From Thermobifida cellulosilytica TB100 (GTDB lineage: Bacteria > Actinomycetota > Actinomycetes > Streptosporangiales > Streptosporangiaceae): a stretch of 53,261 nucleotides of DNA. Below, piece by piece: positions 44,492-52,021 of the stretch. How positions within the stretch are numbered: position 1 is the stretch's first letter; each line of letters opens with the position of its first letter. The position numbers and the translations under genes were made by a program. The stretch spans positions 1,284,357-1,337,617 of the forward strand of contig NZ_KQ950180.1 in the NCBI RefSeq assembly GCF_001517975.1, read 5' to 3'. The notes beneath the pieces were generated by a model that was not told where the DNA came from, ran no database searches, and saw only the letters and a program-made list of their open reading frames with translations.

Positions 44492-44707
44492 ACGGATCAT
44501 CCTTGCCGGTTCGGTAGTAGCAAGCTGCTTCGCAGCAGCCGCAGGAGTGATAGACCAGCTCAATAGCGGACGTAATAACAGACAGGGACAAGCCGGGACT
44601 CCGCCTCTTCATGACAGCTTCGGTCACACCCGGCACAGGAGCTCCCAACCAATATCGCCCTCGACCAGCAGATACGGGCCCTGACCATCACAGGTGCTCC
44701 GGTGCTG

Positions 44708-45205
44708 TCAGGAAACGGGCCTCTTCTTCCTCTCCTCCAGATCAATGAGTCGACCGCCGACGGAAGACGGCCAGTTGTGGGGCGCGTACCCGGTGCCGGC
44801 GAGCCAGGCGCGGATGCCCTGGGCGGGGTAGTCGATGGTGTTGTGGGGCAGCAGGTGGGGATCGGCCCACACGAGTTTGCCGCACTTGTGGGGTTCGGCG
44901 TTGTAGGGCTCCCCCTCCCAGTTCCGGGCGGTGAAGAACACGCCGATGCGGGCCAGGTCGGGGCGTTGGCGGTGGTGGAGGACCGCGGCCAGGGCGAGGT
45001 CGTCGGGGTCGACGGCGACCCCGACTTCTTCTCGGGCCTCGCGGGCCGCGCCGTGGTGGAGCGGTTCGCCCTCCTCCAGGTGGCCGGAGGGCAGGTGCAG
45101 CATGCCGTCGCAGTATCCGGTGTTCTGCCGCTCCAGCAGCAGGATCTCCCCGTCCCGGTGCAGGATGACGTGGACGTCGACAATGCTGCGGTAGCGCTCC
45201 GGCAT
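44708..45205 (-). CDS. NUDIX hydrolase of the radical SAM cluster
   Basis: 165 residues. Nudix box GHLEEGEPLHHGAAREAREE followed by VGV is intact. The start VDVHVILHRDGEILLLERQN is typical of MutT-like enzymes, and the C-terminal part (IDYPAQGIRAWLAGTGYAPH) is characteristic of an actinobacterial subgroup. ATG 45205 follows GAGG at 6 nt; a longer in-frame start at 45298 runs back into the kinase gene. It begins 25 nt after the kinase stop, so it belongs to the same operon. Substrate unknown; context suggests a nucleotide or nucleotide conjugate. Confidence 0.88.
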   Translation of the reverse strand: MPERYRSIVDVHVILHRDGEILLLERQNTGYCDGMLHLPSGHLEEGEPLHHGAAREAREEVGVAVDPDDLALAAVLHHRQRPDLARIGVFFTARNWEGEPYNAEPHKCGKLVWADPHLLPHNTIDYPAQGIRAWLAGTGYAPHNWPSSVGGRLIDLEERKKRPVS

Positions 45206-45230
45206 GGCTGGCCTCACCTGGGATGGCTTA

Positions 45231-45845
45231 CTAGAGATGTCGGTGCGACCATAGCGCCTGGATGGTTGCGGCGAGACGGGAAACCGTTGTTCCCACATCA
45301 GAACCGGTGTCGATCACCAGTGTGGGAACGCCGATACCCTCCAGCATGGCAAGCACTTCCTGGTAGAGGACGAACTCCCGGTCGGTGTTGGCGGGATCGT
45401 CCTCGAAACGGCCGTGGGAGCCGCGTGTGGTCAGCCGCTCGCGGAGCACATCGGGTGGGGCCGTCATGATGACGTTCAGGTCGGGAAGATCGACGTGGGT
45501 GTTGAGGGCGCGGACGAATTCGGGAGGAACGCCGTCGATTCCGGCTTGCAGGACCAGGGACGAGGCAAGGTAGCGGTCACACAGCACCAACTGTTCTGCT
45601 GCCAGAGCAGGGCGGATCTCGGTGTCGAGGTGGTGGTAGCGGTCGGCGGCGACCAAGCAGGCCAAGGACAGGCCGCGGTAGTCGCCGGTGTGGGCACGGG
45701 TGAAGCGGCCCAGTGCGGAGTGCGACGGTTCGGTGGTGGCGACCACCGGCAGCCCTTCCTCGGAAAGTCGCTCGCGCAAGAGTCTCACGGTGGTGGATTT
45801 CCCAGCGCCCCCGGGACCGTCGAAGGCAACGAACAGACCGCTCAC
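45231..45845 (-). CDS. dTMP-kinase-like nucleoside monophosphate kinase
   Basis: 204 residues, the normal size for thymidylate kinase. P-loop DGPGGAGKST at 9-18, preceded by LFVAFDG; a TTEPSHSALGRF motif (substrate Arg region), then CDRYLASSLVLQAG (DRY box) and a lid with RLTTRGSHGRFEDD. GTG 45845 overlaps the radical SAM stop in a GTGA junction, so it is translationally coupled. A housekeeping tmk is normally elsewhere, so a specialised role phosphorylating a modified or unusual nucleotide is plausible. That is inference from context. Confidence 0.88.
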   Translation of the reverse strand: MSGLFVAFDGPGGAGKSTTVRLLRERLSEEGLPVVATTEPSHSALGRFTRAHTGDYRGLSLACLVAADRYHHLDTEIRPALAAEQLVLCDRYLASSLVLQAGIDGVPPEFVRALNTHVDLPDLNVIMTAPPDVLRERLTTRGSHGRFEDDPANTDREFVLYQEVLAMLEGIGVPTLVIDTGSDVGTTVSRLAATIQALWSHRHL

Positions 45846-47305
45846 GCCGCCCTCCGCATGTACTCGCTGCGGGACAGTTCCACCAGCGCAGCGCGTACTT
45901 CCTCGACGGTGGGCTCGCCGAACTGGATGCCGGTGGAGAAGTTGAATTCGTCGCGGCGGTGCAGGGCCACGTCCACTCCCTGATCGGTCAGGTCCACCGC
46001 CGTGTAGTTGAGCAGTTGGGTGGGGGTGTAGCGGCCAGTGGCGAGCAGTCGGCGCCATTCGGGTGTGCCAGGGTAGGGCCGGAACTCGAACACAGAGGAG
46101 CGGAACCGGCCCGGAGCGCTGTCGGCGAGGTCCCACAGTTCGTGGACCAGGGCGACAGTCTCGGCCATCTCTTCGCGGGTTTCGGTGGGAAATCCCAGGA
46201 TGAAGTAGCCCTTGACGTTGATTCCGCGAGAAAGGAGGCGGACGATCACAGAGCGGACCATGTCGCGGGTGATGCGTTTGTCGATGTAGGTCAGCACCCG
46301 TTCACTGCCGGACTCGATGCCCAAGGCGACCTCACGCAGCCCGTTGGCTGCCAGCAGGTCCAGGGTTGCTTCGTCGAGCCGGTGCAGTACGTTGATGCGG
46401 CCGGTGGCGTCCCACACCGCCCAGTCACCGATTCGCGCCTTGGTGAAGCAGACTGTCATCTGGTCGATGACGCGCCGGGCGCCCAGGAACAGGTCGTCGA
46501 CGAAGCGGAACGCCGTCACGCCGAGGTTGTCGCGCAACTGCTCCATCTCGGCGACGATGCCCTCGGCGCTGCGCACCCGGATGGTGACGTCAGGATTGGC
46601 CGAGACAGCGGCACCGCAGAACGAGCAGTCGTAGGGGCATCCACGCGCTGCGACCATGGCGGCCTCCCATCGCCCTGCGTCAGAGTAGGGGTCTTGGACG
46701 AGGTAGCGACGGTCCACGAACGGTAGTCCGTCGACGGGCGGGGCGAGGTGGTGGCCATGTCCGGGACGTCCTCCGGTGACCGGGGTCTTCAGCAGGGGGT
46801 CGAGCCACATCACGCCGGGCAGGTCGGCGCGGCGGTGGTGGTCGTCCAGCAGTTCAGCGACACGGGTCTCGGCCTCGCCGATGACCAGGGCCGCACAGCG
46901 GGCCATGCGTTCATCGGTGAGGATCTGGGTGGGCATGGCCTTGGCCTGGTGGCCGCCCACCATCACCTTGATGTCGGGATCGAGGCCCGAGGCGATGGTC
47001 GCGGAGATCTCGTAGGTGGGGGCCAGCAGGTTGAATCCGACCCAGCGGGGCCGTGCCCGGTTGACCGCGGCGACAGTGTCGGCGACCGACAGGCCGAGCG
47101 CCTCGGCGTCGAGCACTCCCACGTTGAACCCGCGGTGGGCGGCGTAGGTGGCGATGTAGCCGACACCCAGCACGGGAAGGGTGAAGTCGTTGACGCGGGG
47201 ACGCTGGGCGTAGTCGCGCAGCGGGGTGTTGACGAACAGGGCGTCCAGGGCGTGGTCGGGGTTGTGGCCGCGGATGGGGTCAGTCGGGGGCGTACTCCTG
47301 TGCAC
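45842..47305 (-). CDS. B12-binding-type radical SAM protein
   Basis: 487 residues. An N-terminal cobalamin-binding-like Rossmann domain (LFVNTPLRDYAQ; VGYIATYAAHRGFNVGVLDA; IKVMVGGHQAKAMPTQIL) lacks the DxHxxG of base-off B12 binders. The radical SAM core has AARGCPYDCSFCGAA, i.e. CxxxCxxC binding the 4Fe-4S cluster, then FRFVDDLFLGARR, and IESGSERVLTYIDKRI. Members of this class methylate or rearrange unactivated carbon. The start is GTG 47305, inside the end of the glycosylase-like gene (26-nt overlap), with GGGAGG 5 nt upstream. It is coupled on both sides; product and substrate unknown. Confidence 0.88.
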   Translation of the reverse strand: MHRSTPPTDPIRGHNPDHALDALFVNTPLRDYAQRPRVNDFTLPVLGVGYIATYAAHRGFNVGVLDAEALGLSVADTVAAVNRARPRWVGFNLLAPTYEISATIASGLDPDIKVMVGGHQAKAMPTQILTDERMARCAALVIGEAETRVAELLDDHHRRADLPGVMWLDPLLKTPVTGGRPGHGHHLAPPVDGLPFVDRRYLVQDPYSDAGRWEAAMVAARGCPYDCSFCGAAVSANPDVTIRVRSAEGIVAEMEQLRDNLGVTAFRFVDDLFLGARRVIDQMTVCFTKARIGDWAVWDATGRINVLHRLDEATLDLLAANGLREVALGIESGSERVLTYIDKRITRDMVRSVIVRLLSRGINVKGYFILGFPTETREEMAETVALVHELWDLADSAPGRFRSSVFEFRPYPGTPEWRRLLATGRYTPTQLLNYTAVDLTDQGVDVALHRRDEFNFSTGIQFGEPTVEEVRAALVELSRSEYMRRAA

Positions 47306-48065
47306 GGCGTCCTCCCAGAGCCAGGGTGAGCACGGTGAGGGTCGACAGTTCGCGGGGAGTGGTGGTGCAGCGCTTCCAGCGGGCGGCGAACTCGGGTTCG
47401 CTGTCGGGCCAGGCCAGGCCAGGGGCAGCCTGAGCCGCACAGGTACGGACCGCCAGGTCGCCGCAGGGGTAGCGGGAGAAGTCGCCGGTGTGGTCGGCGA
47501 CAGCGGCACCGGCGGTCCACGGGCCAATCCGGTGTACCGACTGCACTTGGGTGACCAGGTCGGTGGGGGGCAGACTCGCCCATTTGTCACCGAGGTCGAG
47601 GAACGCCTCGGCGGCGGCGCGCAGCGGACGCCGTTTGAACGCCATGCCCAGGCGCGCGTACTCGGCGTCGCTCACCGCCAGAACCGTCTCCGGGGCGGGA
47701 AAGGCGCGTAGACGGTTTCCATCGCGGGTGACGCTCTCACCGAAAGCTGCGCTGAACCGCTGATACATGAGACGGGCCTGGCCGGCGCGGATGACCTGTC
47801 GGATGATCGCGGTGGCCAGGGCATCCCACAGGTCGGGGTTGCGCAACCGAGCGACCGGGCCCCGCCCGTACAGCACTTTCCGCAACCGCTCAGGGACGCC
47901 TTCGCCAAGGTTTACGGGATCGTAGACGTCAACCATGAGTCCGGCCGTTCCGTCCCAGGACTGGAGCGGCAGAGTGACAGCGGAGACGATTCGCGGCCCG
48001 TCGCTCGTGCGGACGACGCGGACTCCGGAGTCGGTCCAGCCCGGATGATCGGTCAACAGGTGCAC
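47280..48065 (-). CDS. HhH-GPD DNA-glycosylase-like protein
   Basis: 261 residues. The N-terminal part resembles the AlkA beta domain; the HhH-GPD core starts at LRNPDLWDALATAIIRQVI and includes FPAPETVLAVSDAEYARLGM, the hairpin VHRIGPWTAGAAVADHTGDF and the catalytic-type Asp in CGDLAVRT. Enzymes of this fold excise damaged or modified bases. No FeS cysteine cluster is visible. First gene of the leftward cluster and overlapped by the radical SAM start, so a role tied to a modified base is attractive but unproven. It could be a nucleotide- rather than DNA-acting relative. Confidence 0.82.
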   Translation of the reverse strand: MHLLTDHPGWTDSGVRVVRTSDGPRIVSAVTLPLQSWDGTAGLMVDVYDPVNLGEGVPERLRKVLYGRGPVARLRNPDLWDALATAIIRQVIRAGQARLMYQRFSAAFGESVTRDGNRLRAFPAPETVLAVSDAEYARLGMAFKRRPLRAAAEAFLDLGDKWASLPPTDLVTQVQSVHRIGPWTAGAAVADHTGDFSRYPCGDLAVRTCAAQAAPGLAWPDSEPEFAARWKRCTTTPRELSTLTVLTLALGGRRAQEYAPD

Positions 48066-48395
48066 GGCCTCTCCTCGGCTCAGGGCGAGTTGGTCTCAGA
48101 CTCTGGCACATCGTGCCGCGCTTCCAGCAGGACGTCACAGAACTGGTCTCTCTCCGGGCCGCACAACCGGTGCTCCCGTATGAGGGGCGATGACGCCTTG
48201 CTTCTGAGTAGAACGTTTTTCCTGTCGGTGCTCTACAGCGTTCCTCGAACCGCTGGATCGGACAAGCACAACTCCGGTAATGATTGCAATAAAGTGTGAT
48301 GACTCTAATGTCTCAAACATTGGAATAACCACTAAAACCAGTAGAGATGCCAGTGGCGGGGCTAACGCGGATCGATCAAGGCGCGGTTCCTCATA
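48066..48395. other. 330-nt spacer with AT-rich DNA and a direct-repeat copy
   Basis: No supported gene. The right half (about 48190-48340) is AT-rich and presumably carries the promoter of the leftward cluster. A 23-nt repeat copy lies at 48339-48361, matching 21 of 23 bases at 48879-48901. Confidence 0.45.
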
Positions 48396-48901
48396 ATGGA
48401 GGCCCGTGCGACCGCCGCTGCCGGAGACGCGGCGGCCTGCACCCGGGCGATGGCCGCGGCCGAGACGGAGTTCGTCCGCAGCAGGCCGGAGGAGGATCCT
48501 GAGTGGATCGGATACTTCGACGCCTGCGAGTTCACCGACGAACTCGCCCACTGCCACCGCGACCTCGGTCGCGCTGCCGCAGCTCGTACCCATGCCGAGG
48601 AGTGTCTGAGGTTGAGCACGGGGGACGACTACGCGCGCAGCCGCTCCTTCTCCCACATAGTGCGTGTGGCGGCGGTACTCGCTCAGAACGAACTCGACGA
48701 GGCCGCCGCACTCGGCACGGCCGTCCTTCCTCTGGTCGAGCGGACCGCTTCGGCCCGTGTCCGTGGCTGTCTCGACTCGCTCGTCCGACGCTTCACCGCG
48801 CACTCTGCCCACCCGGCGGTGCGAGAATTCCTGGACCGCTCAGTCCCGGTCGTCGGCAGGTTGCCGATACGGCGGGGTCAGTAGGGGTGCCAGTGGCGGG
48901 G
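48339..48901. repeat. 23-nt direct repeats flanking the TPR fragment
   Basis: Copies at 48339-48361 and 48879-48901 share CAGTAG, then TGCCAGTGGCGGGG, with two mismatches. They bracket the orphan fragment, as expected for a recombination or slippage boundary. Confidence 0.65.
48396..48884 (+). pseudogene. Orphan C-terminal fragment of a TPR-type regulator
   Basis: 162 residues matching only the tail of actinobacterial HTH-TPR regulators: DPEWIGYFDACEFTDELAHC, HRDLGRAAAARTHAEECLRL, YARSRSFSHIVRVAAVLAQN, HPAVREFLDRSV. The HTH and most TPR units are missing, and there is no convincing ribosome site at the ATG. A truncated remnant is likely. It abuts the intact regulator at 49149 and is flanked by near-identical 23-nt direct repeats. 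Confidence 0.65.
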
Positions 48902-49024
48902 ACGGCTCGGGTCGGCCAGGTCGGTGATCCTGCGGTGGATCTCCTCGTCGATCCGAGGATTCTCTCCGGCTCCGCGAACCCAGCAGGCATGCGGCCTCCC
49001 CAACTCGTTCCGGTCCTCGTCCAC
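48878..49024 (-). CDS. Possible 48-residue protein
   Basis: GTG 49024 to TGA 48878, reading DEDRNELGRPHACWVRGAG, then PRIDEEIHRRITDLADPSRP and ending RHWHPY. The composition is protein-like and the strand agrees with other small actinobacterial proteins, but there is no clear ribosome site. The 3' end is partly duplicated upstream (RHWHLY at the 48339 repeat). Either a small gene or a remnant. Confidence 0.35.
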   Translation of the reverse strand: MDEDRNELGRPHACWVRGAGENPRIDEEIHRRITDLADPSRPRHWHPY

Positions 49025-49148
49025 TGAAGAAGAACGTGTTGTGTGCTCGCACAGTCTGGCTGCGCTGGTTTGCGAGGGCTGGGAGACCCGAGCCCAGGCT
49101 GCAGGCCGTAATAATCTGTTATGGAGTACCTGGCTTCCTTAGGAGATC

Positions 49149-50705
49149 ATGGCCTCCGTGATCTGCGGCCACTGCGGGCACGACCGTGCCGAGGGGAGAT
49201 GCGAGTGCATTCCCGTCGCTTTCTGGCAGCGCGCTGACGTCCGCGAGGCGGTGGCGCGCTCGGATGTGACGCGGATCGTGCGGCTGCTGCGCACCCATAC
49301 GGAGTTGACGCAAGAGGCCATCGGAAACATGACCGGCCTGTCCCAGGGCATGGTCTCGCAGATGGAATCGGGGAAGCGCTCCCTGCGCGATGCGGCCAAG
49401 AAGCGCAGGGCTCTGGAAGGCCTCGGTATCCTCCCTCCAGCTTCCACTATGAGGGCGGGACCATCGGGTGCAGGCGCACCGCTCGACACGTCGGATGCTG
49501 AGGACATCTCAGCGAGAACCTGTACCACTCCCGCCGTCGAGGGGTTTCACTCGAACGGTCCCGTGGGACAACCACTCCCCCAGCGCCCTCTCTCCAGGAA
49601 GGCCAGCCCGGATCCGCAAAACGACCGCAGTCTGCTCCCGGTGTGGCCCGGCCAGACGGGTGCTCCGGAGAATGACGACATGAACCGCCGTGAACTGCTG
49701 CGCCTGTTCAGTGTCACCGGCACACTGCTGGCCCTGCCATCTGCCGGGTTCGTACCGGGCATCGACCAAACGATCAGTTCTATTCCAGGACGGTCGGGGC
49801 GCCTGGATGCCACCGCACTGGACGAGTACACGCAGTTGAACAGCAACCTATGGCGCGTCTTCGGGTTGACCCCGTCCAAAAGCCAGGTGCTGTCCCTGGT
49901 GCGCACCCAACTCGACGTGCTGACCGACAAGCTCAAACAGCCCCACGACGAGGCCGCCCGCCAGCGGCTCTGCTCTCTTACCGCGGACCTGTTCCAGTTG
50001 GCCGGAGAGATCTTCTTCGACGGCAACCACTACACCGACGCCACCCACTGCTACTCCCTCGCCGCTTCTGCGGCCAAGGAGGCCGGAGCGTTCGACCTCT
50101 GGGCGTGCGCACTGACACGGCACGCGTTCGTTGCGGTCTATGAACAGCAGTTCCCCCAAGCGGTCCCTTTGCTGGAACTCGCCGCGGCCCTTGCACGCCG
50201 CGGGGACTCGACACTGTCCACCCGATACTGGGTCGCCGCCGTGCAGGCTGAGACCTTCGCCGGTCTCGGAGACCAAGACGCCTGCCAGCGGGCTTTGGAC
50301 ACCGCGGAGCAGGTTCTGGACCTGCCCGGCCAGGTCCACAACGGTGGCTGGCTGCGCTTCGACGGCTCGCGCCTGGCTGAGGAGCGCGGCACCTGCTATG
50401 TCGCACTGGGACGGTCCGACCTCGCCGAGACAGCGCTCACCAAGGCCCTGAGCGGACCCCTTACTGTGCGACGCCGTGCAGGCGTGCTCACCGACCTCGC
50501 GCTTCTCGGCGTCCAGCGTCGAGACCCAGAGCAGGTGGTGGCCTTCACCGCCGAGGCGGTGGAGGCGGCCCGCCAGACCGGATCGGGCGTGATCAACCGC
50601 AAACTGCGAGGGCTCCAGCAGTATCTGTTACCGCTGCTCCGCGACAGACGCATCCGTCGGCTCAACGACGACATCACCGCCCTCACCAGACCTGCATCCG
50701 GATAA
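49149..50705 (+). CDS. XRE-type HTH regulator with TPR C-terminal domain
   Basis: 518 residues. An N-terminal Cys-rich knuckle (CGHCGHDRAEGRCEC) is followed by a helix-turn-helix at about 43-90 (IVRLLRTHTELTQEAIGNMT, LSQGMVSQMESGKRSL), a disordered Ser/Pro/Gly linker, a hydrophobic helix near MNRRELLRLFSVTGTLLALP and a TPR array from about 290 to the end (YTDATHCYSLAASAAKEAGA; LELAAALARRGDSTLS; CYVALGRSDLAETALTKALS). The ATG has TTAGGAG 3 nt away, which is close. Likely a ligand-sensing regulator, and a candidate controller of the divergent radical SAM/NUDIX cluster. Coupled with the 125-residue gene 17 nt downstream. Confidence 0.85.
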   Translation: MASVICGHCGHDRAEGRCECIPVAFWQRADVREAVARSDVTRIVRLLRTHTELTQEAIGNMTGLSQGMVSQMESGKRSLRDAAKKRRALEGLGILPPASTMRAGPSGAGAPLDTSDAEDISARTCTTPAVEGFHSNGPVGQPLPQRPLSRKASPDPQNDRSLLPVWPGQTGAPENDDMNRRELLRLFSVTGTLLALPSAGFVPGIDQTISSIPGRSGRLDATALDEYTQLNSNLWRVFGLTPSKSQVLSLVRTQLDVLTDKLKQPHDEAARQRLCSLTADLFQLAGEIFFDGNHYTDATHCYSLAASAAKEAGAFDLWACALTRHAFVAVYEQQFPQAVPLLELAAALARRGDSTLSTRYWVAAVQAETFAGLGDQDACQRALDTAEQVLDLPGQVHNGGWLRFDGSRLAEERGTCYVALGRSDLAETALTKALSGPLTVRRRAGVLTDLALLGVQRRDPEQVVAFTAEAVEAARQTGSGVINRKLRGLQQYLLPLLRDRRIRRLNDDITALTRPASG

Positions 50706-50722
50706 TCGACAGAGGAGTTGAA

Positions 50723-51100
50723 GTGCACGACGAGCGAGGCCGGCTGTTTCGCGACGCGTGGATCGCCGGGGTGAAGAACCACTATCCCGGCGACCCCAAA
50801 CCGAGTTACATCGCTCCCTGGGAAGACACTCCCGACTGGGAACGGGCCGCCGCGGCCGCCGTCTACGAGCAGGTCGCCGCCTTCGTCGAGACGACCAACG
50901 GCGCCACCGCCAAACTCACCCGATCCCAGAAGGGCCGGTTCGTCGCCCTGTGCTGGATCGGCCAGATCTACAAGCACTTTCCCGACCCCAAGCCCTCCTA
51001 TGTCGCCGACTGGGACGACCTGCCAGCCTGGCAGCAGGAAACCGACGCCGACATCTTCGAACAGATCGAAATACACGTCAGGGCCGACAAGGCCGTGTGA
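50723..51100 (+). CDS. Internally duplicated small hypothetical protein
   Basis: 125 residues made of two copies of one module: WIAGVKNHYPGDPKPSYIAP then W.D.PDW and AAAAVYEQVAAFV; and WIGQIYKHFPDPKPSYVADW then DLPAWQ and DADIFEQIEIHV. Soluble and acidic, with a conserved PDPKPSY core in both. Family not recognised by name, though similar proteins follow HTH regulators in actinomycetes. GTG start, GAGGAG 6 nt upstream. A strong hairpin follows. Confidence 0.8.
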   Translation: MHDERGRLFRDAWIAGVKNHYPGDPKPSYIAPWEDTPDWERAAAAAVYEQVAAFVETTNGATAKLTRSQKGRFVALCWIGQIYKHFPDPKPSYVADWDDLPAWQQETDADIFEQIEIHVRADKAV

Positions 51101-51108
51101 CGGGTGCG

Positions 51109-51143
51109 AAGCCCTCAGGGAGCGTGACAGCCCCTGAGGGCCT
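51109..51143 (+). terminator. Terminator after the duplicated small protein
   Basis: Stem AAGCCCTCAGGG / CCCTGAGGGCCTT-type arms (perfect over GCCCTCAGGG) with an 11-nt loop, ending CCTTCCC, 9 nt after the stop. Confidence 0.8.
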
Positions 51144-51159
51144 TCCCGAGACCGGCGTC

Positions 51160-51387
51160 TCACCCATCAGCGGACCACCCTGCCCCCGGCGCTGGCGGAC
51201 CTGTTTTGACCTGCGCTCTCATGACAGCACCCAACTCGTACCGACGGCTGTCACGCGGTCGTAGGTAGAGGTCCGTGCCTGTGTCATGCCAGGCATCGAT
51301 GACACCGGCCCAACCAAGCCGCTGGAACTCGGCCAGGACCTCTGACTCACCCGAGGTTCCCACCGCTCCGTTCTTACCTGCACGCAT
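51160..51387 (-). pseudogene. Truncated DUF4365 gene
   Basis: 75 residues that match only the start of DUF4365 proteins: GTSGESEVLAEFQRLGWAG, HDTGTDLYLRPRD, and AVMRAQVKTG (the usual G.D and QVKTG nuclease-like pair). The family normally continues for 150 residues or more; here the frame ends in TGA right after VKTG plus a short Pro/Gly tail. ATG 51387 with AGG just upstream. A remnant of a nuclease-like gene, possibly from a lost defence or mobile module. Confidence 0.6.
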
Positions 51388-51520
51388 CAACCTGCCCCGC
51401 TCGTCTTCCTCCGCAACGAGGGTCTCCCATTACACGCTGAGTCACTGCCCCCTGACAGCTCGCGTCCCGGCCTGCTTGGCAGGGGACAGGACTGTCCGGA
51501 CAAGTCGACTGAGACGGAAA

Positions 51521-51562
51521 CACGACGAGGCCCCGGGCGCTGTGCGCTCCGGGGCCTTCGTG
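51521..51562 (-). terminator. Probable terminator of tRNA-Ser
   Basis: Arms around GAGGCCCCGG and CCGGGGCCTTC, 12-nt loop, with flanking CACGA/CGTG pairing. Read leftward it lies 20 nt past the tRNA 3' end and is followed by GTGTTTCC. Confidence 0.7.
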
Positions 51563-51581
51563 CTGCCCTGTTCAGGCGGTG

Positions 51582-51666
51582 CGGAGGATACGAGATTCGA
51601 ACTCGTGAGGGGTTGCCCCCAACACGCTTTCCAAGCGTGCGCCCTAGGCCACTAGGCGAATCCTCC
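51582..51666 (-). tRNA. tRNA-Ser (anticodon GGA)
   Basis: 85 nt on the minus strand. Acceptor GGAGGAT pairs with ATCCTCC, discriminator G. Anticodon stem CACGC / GCGTG encloses loop TTGGAAA, giving anticodon GGA (51630-51632), which reads UCC/UCU serine codons. A long variable arm (TTGGGGGCAACCCC) is the class II signature of tRNA-Ser. T arm ACGAGTTCGAATCTCGT. CCA is not encoded. Confidence 0.96.
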
Positions 51667-51790
51667 GTGGACCACTCTACATGGAACCGGACAGTGCTCC
51701 GAACCGATATCCGGTCCCGCCGGGCCTCCACGGCCCGGACCTGCACGGTGTCCGGGTTCGCGAAACCTCACGGCGGCCTATAGACTCTGG

Positions 51791-51882
51791 GGCAGCCCCT
51801 CGTGCGGCGTCATCCTATGAACCTCCCCAGGGCCGGAAGGCAGCAAGGATAAGTAGGCTCTGGCGGGTGCGCGAGGGGTCTT
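51791..51882 (+). ncRNA. ffs: Small bacterial SRP RNA (4.5S-type)
   Basis: The apical SRP domain is clear: CCAGGGCCGGAAGGCAGCAA then GGATAAG and GGCTCTGG, which includes the GGAA loop and the asymmetric internal loop bound by Ffh. Outer arms GCCCCTCG and CGAGGGG close the hairpin. Ends are set from the pairing and are approximate. Placed just upstream of dnaX, its usual place in actinomycetes. Confidence 0.95.
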
Positions 51883-51943
51883 TCGCGTTTCGGGCCGCCG
51901 ATCGCGCGCAAGCAGGCCCCGCCTGTCCCCGGAACCGGGTTGA

Positions 51944-52021
51944 ATGGATGACGTGGACGCCACCGAGGAGCCTGTGACCCCACAGCGCCGGTCCGCGGAG
52001 GGAGCAGTGAGCGCGCCGTGA
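51944..52021 (+). CDS. Possible leader ORF overlapping the dnaX start
   Basis: A 25-codon frame (ATG 51944, or internal GTG 52007) ends in TGA at 52019-52021, overlapping the dnaX GTG as GTGA. The GGAGGGAG ribosome site is spaced ideally for GTG 52007, not for dnaX, so ribosomes may enter at a four-codon leader (V-S-A-P) and re-initiate. Confidence 0.35.
   Translation: MDDVDATEEPVTPQRRSAEGAVSAP

Noticed and set aside
40661-51666. A complete integrative element between the recombinase and tRNA-Ser
   Set aside because: I could not find a copy of the tRNA 3' end elsewhere in the window, and the recombinase is degenerate and far from the tRNA.
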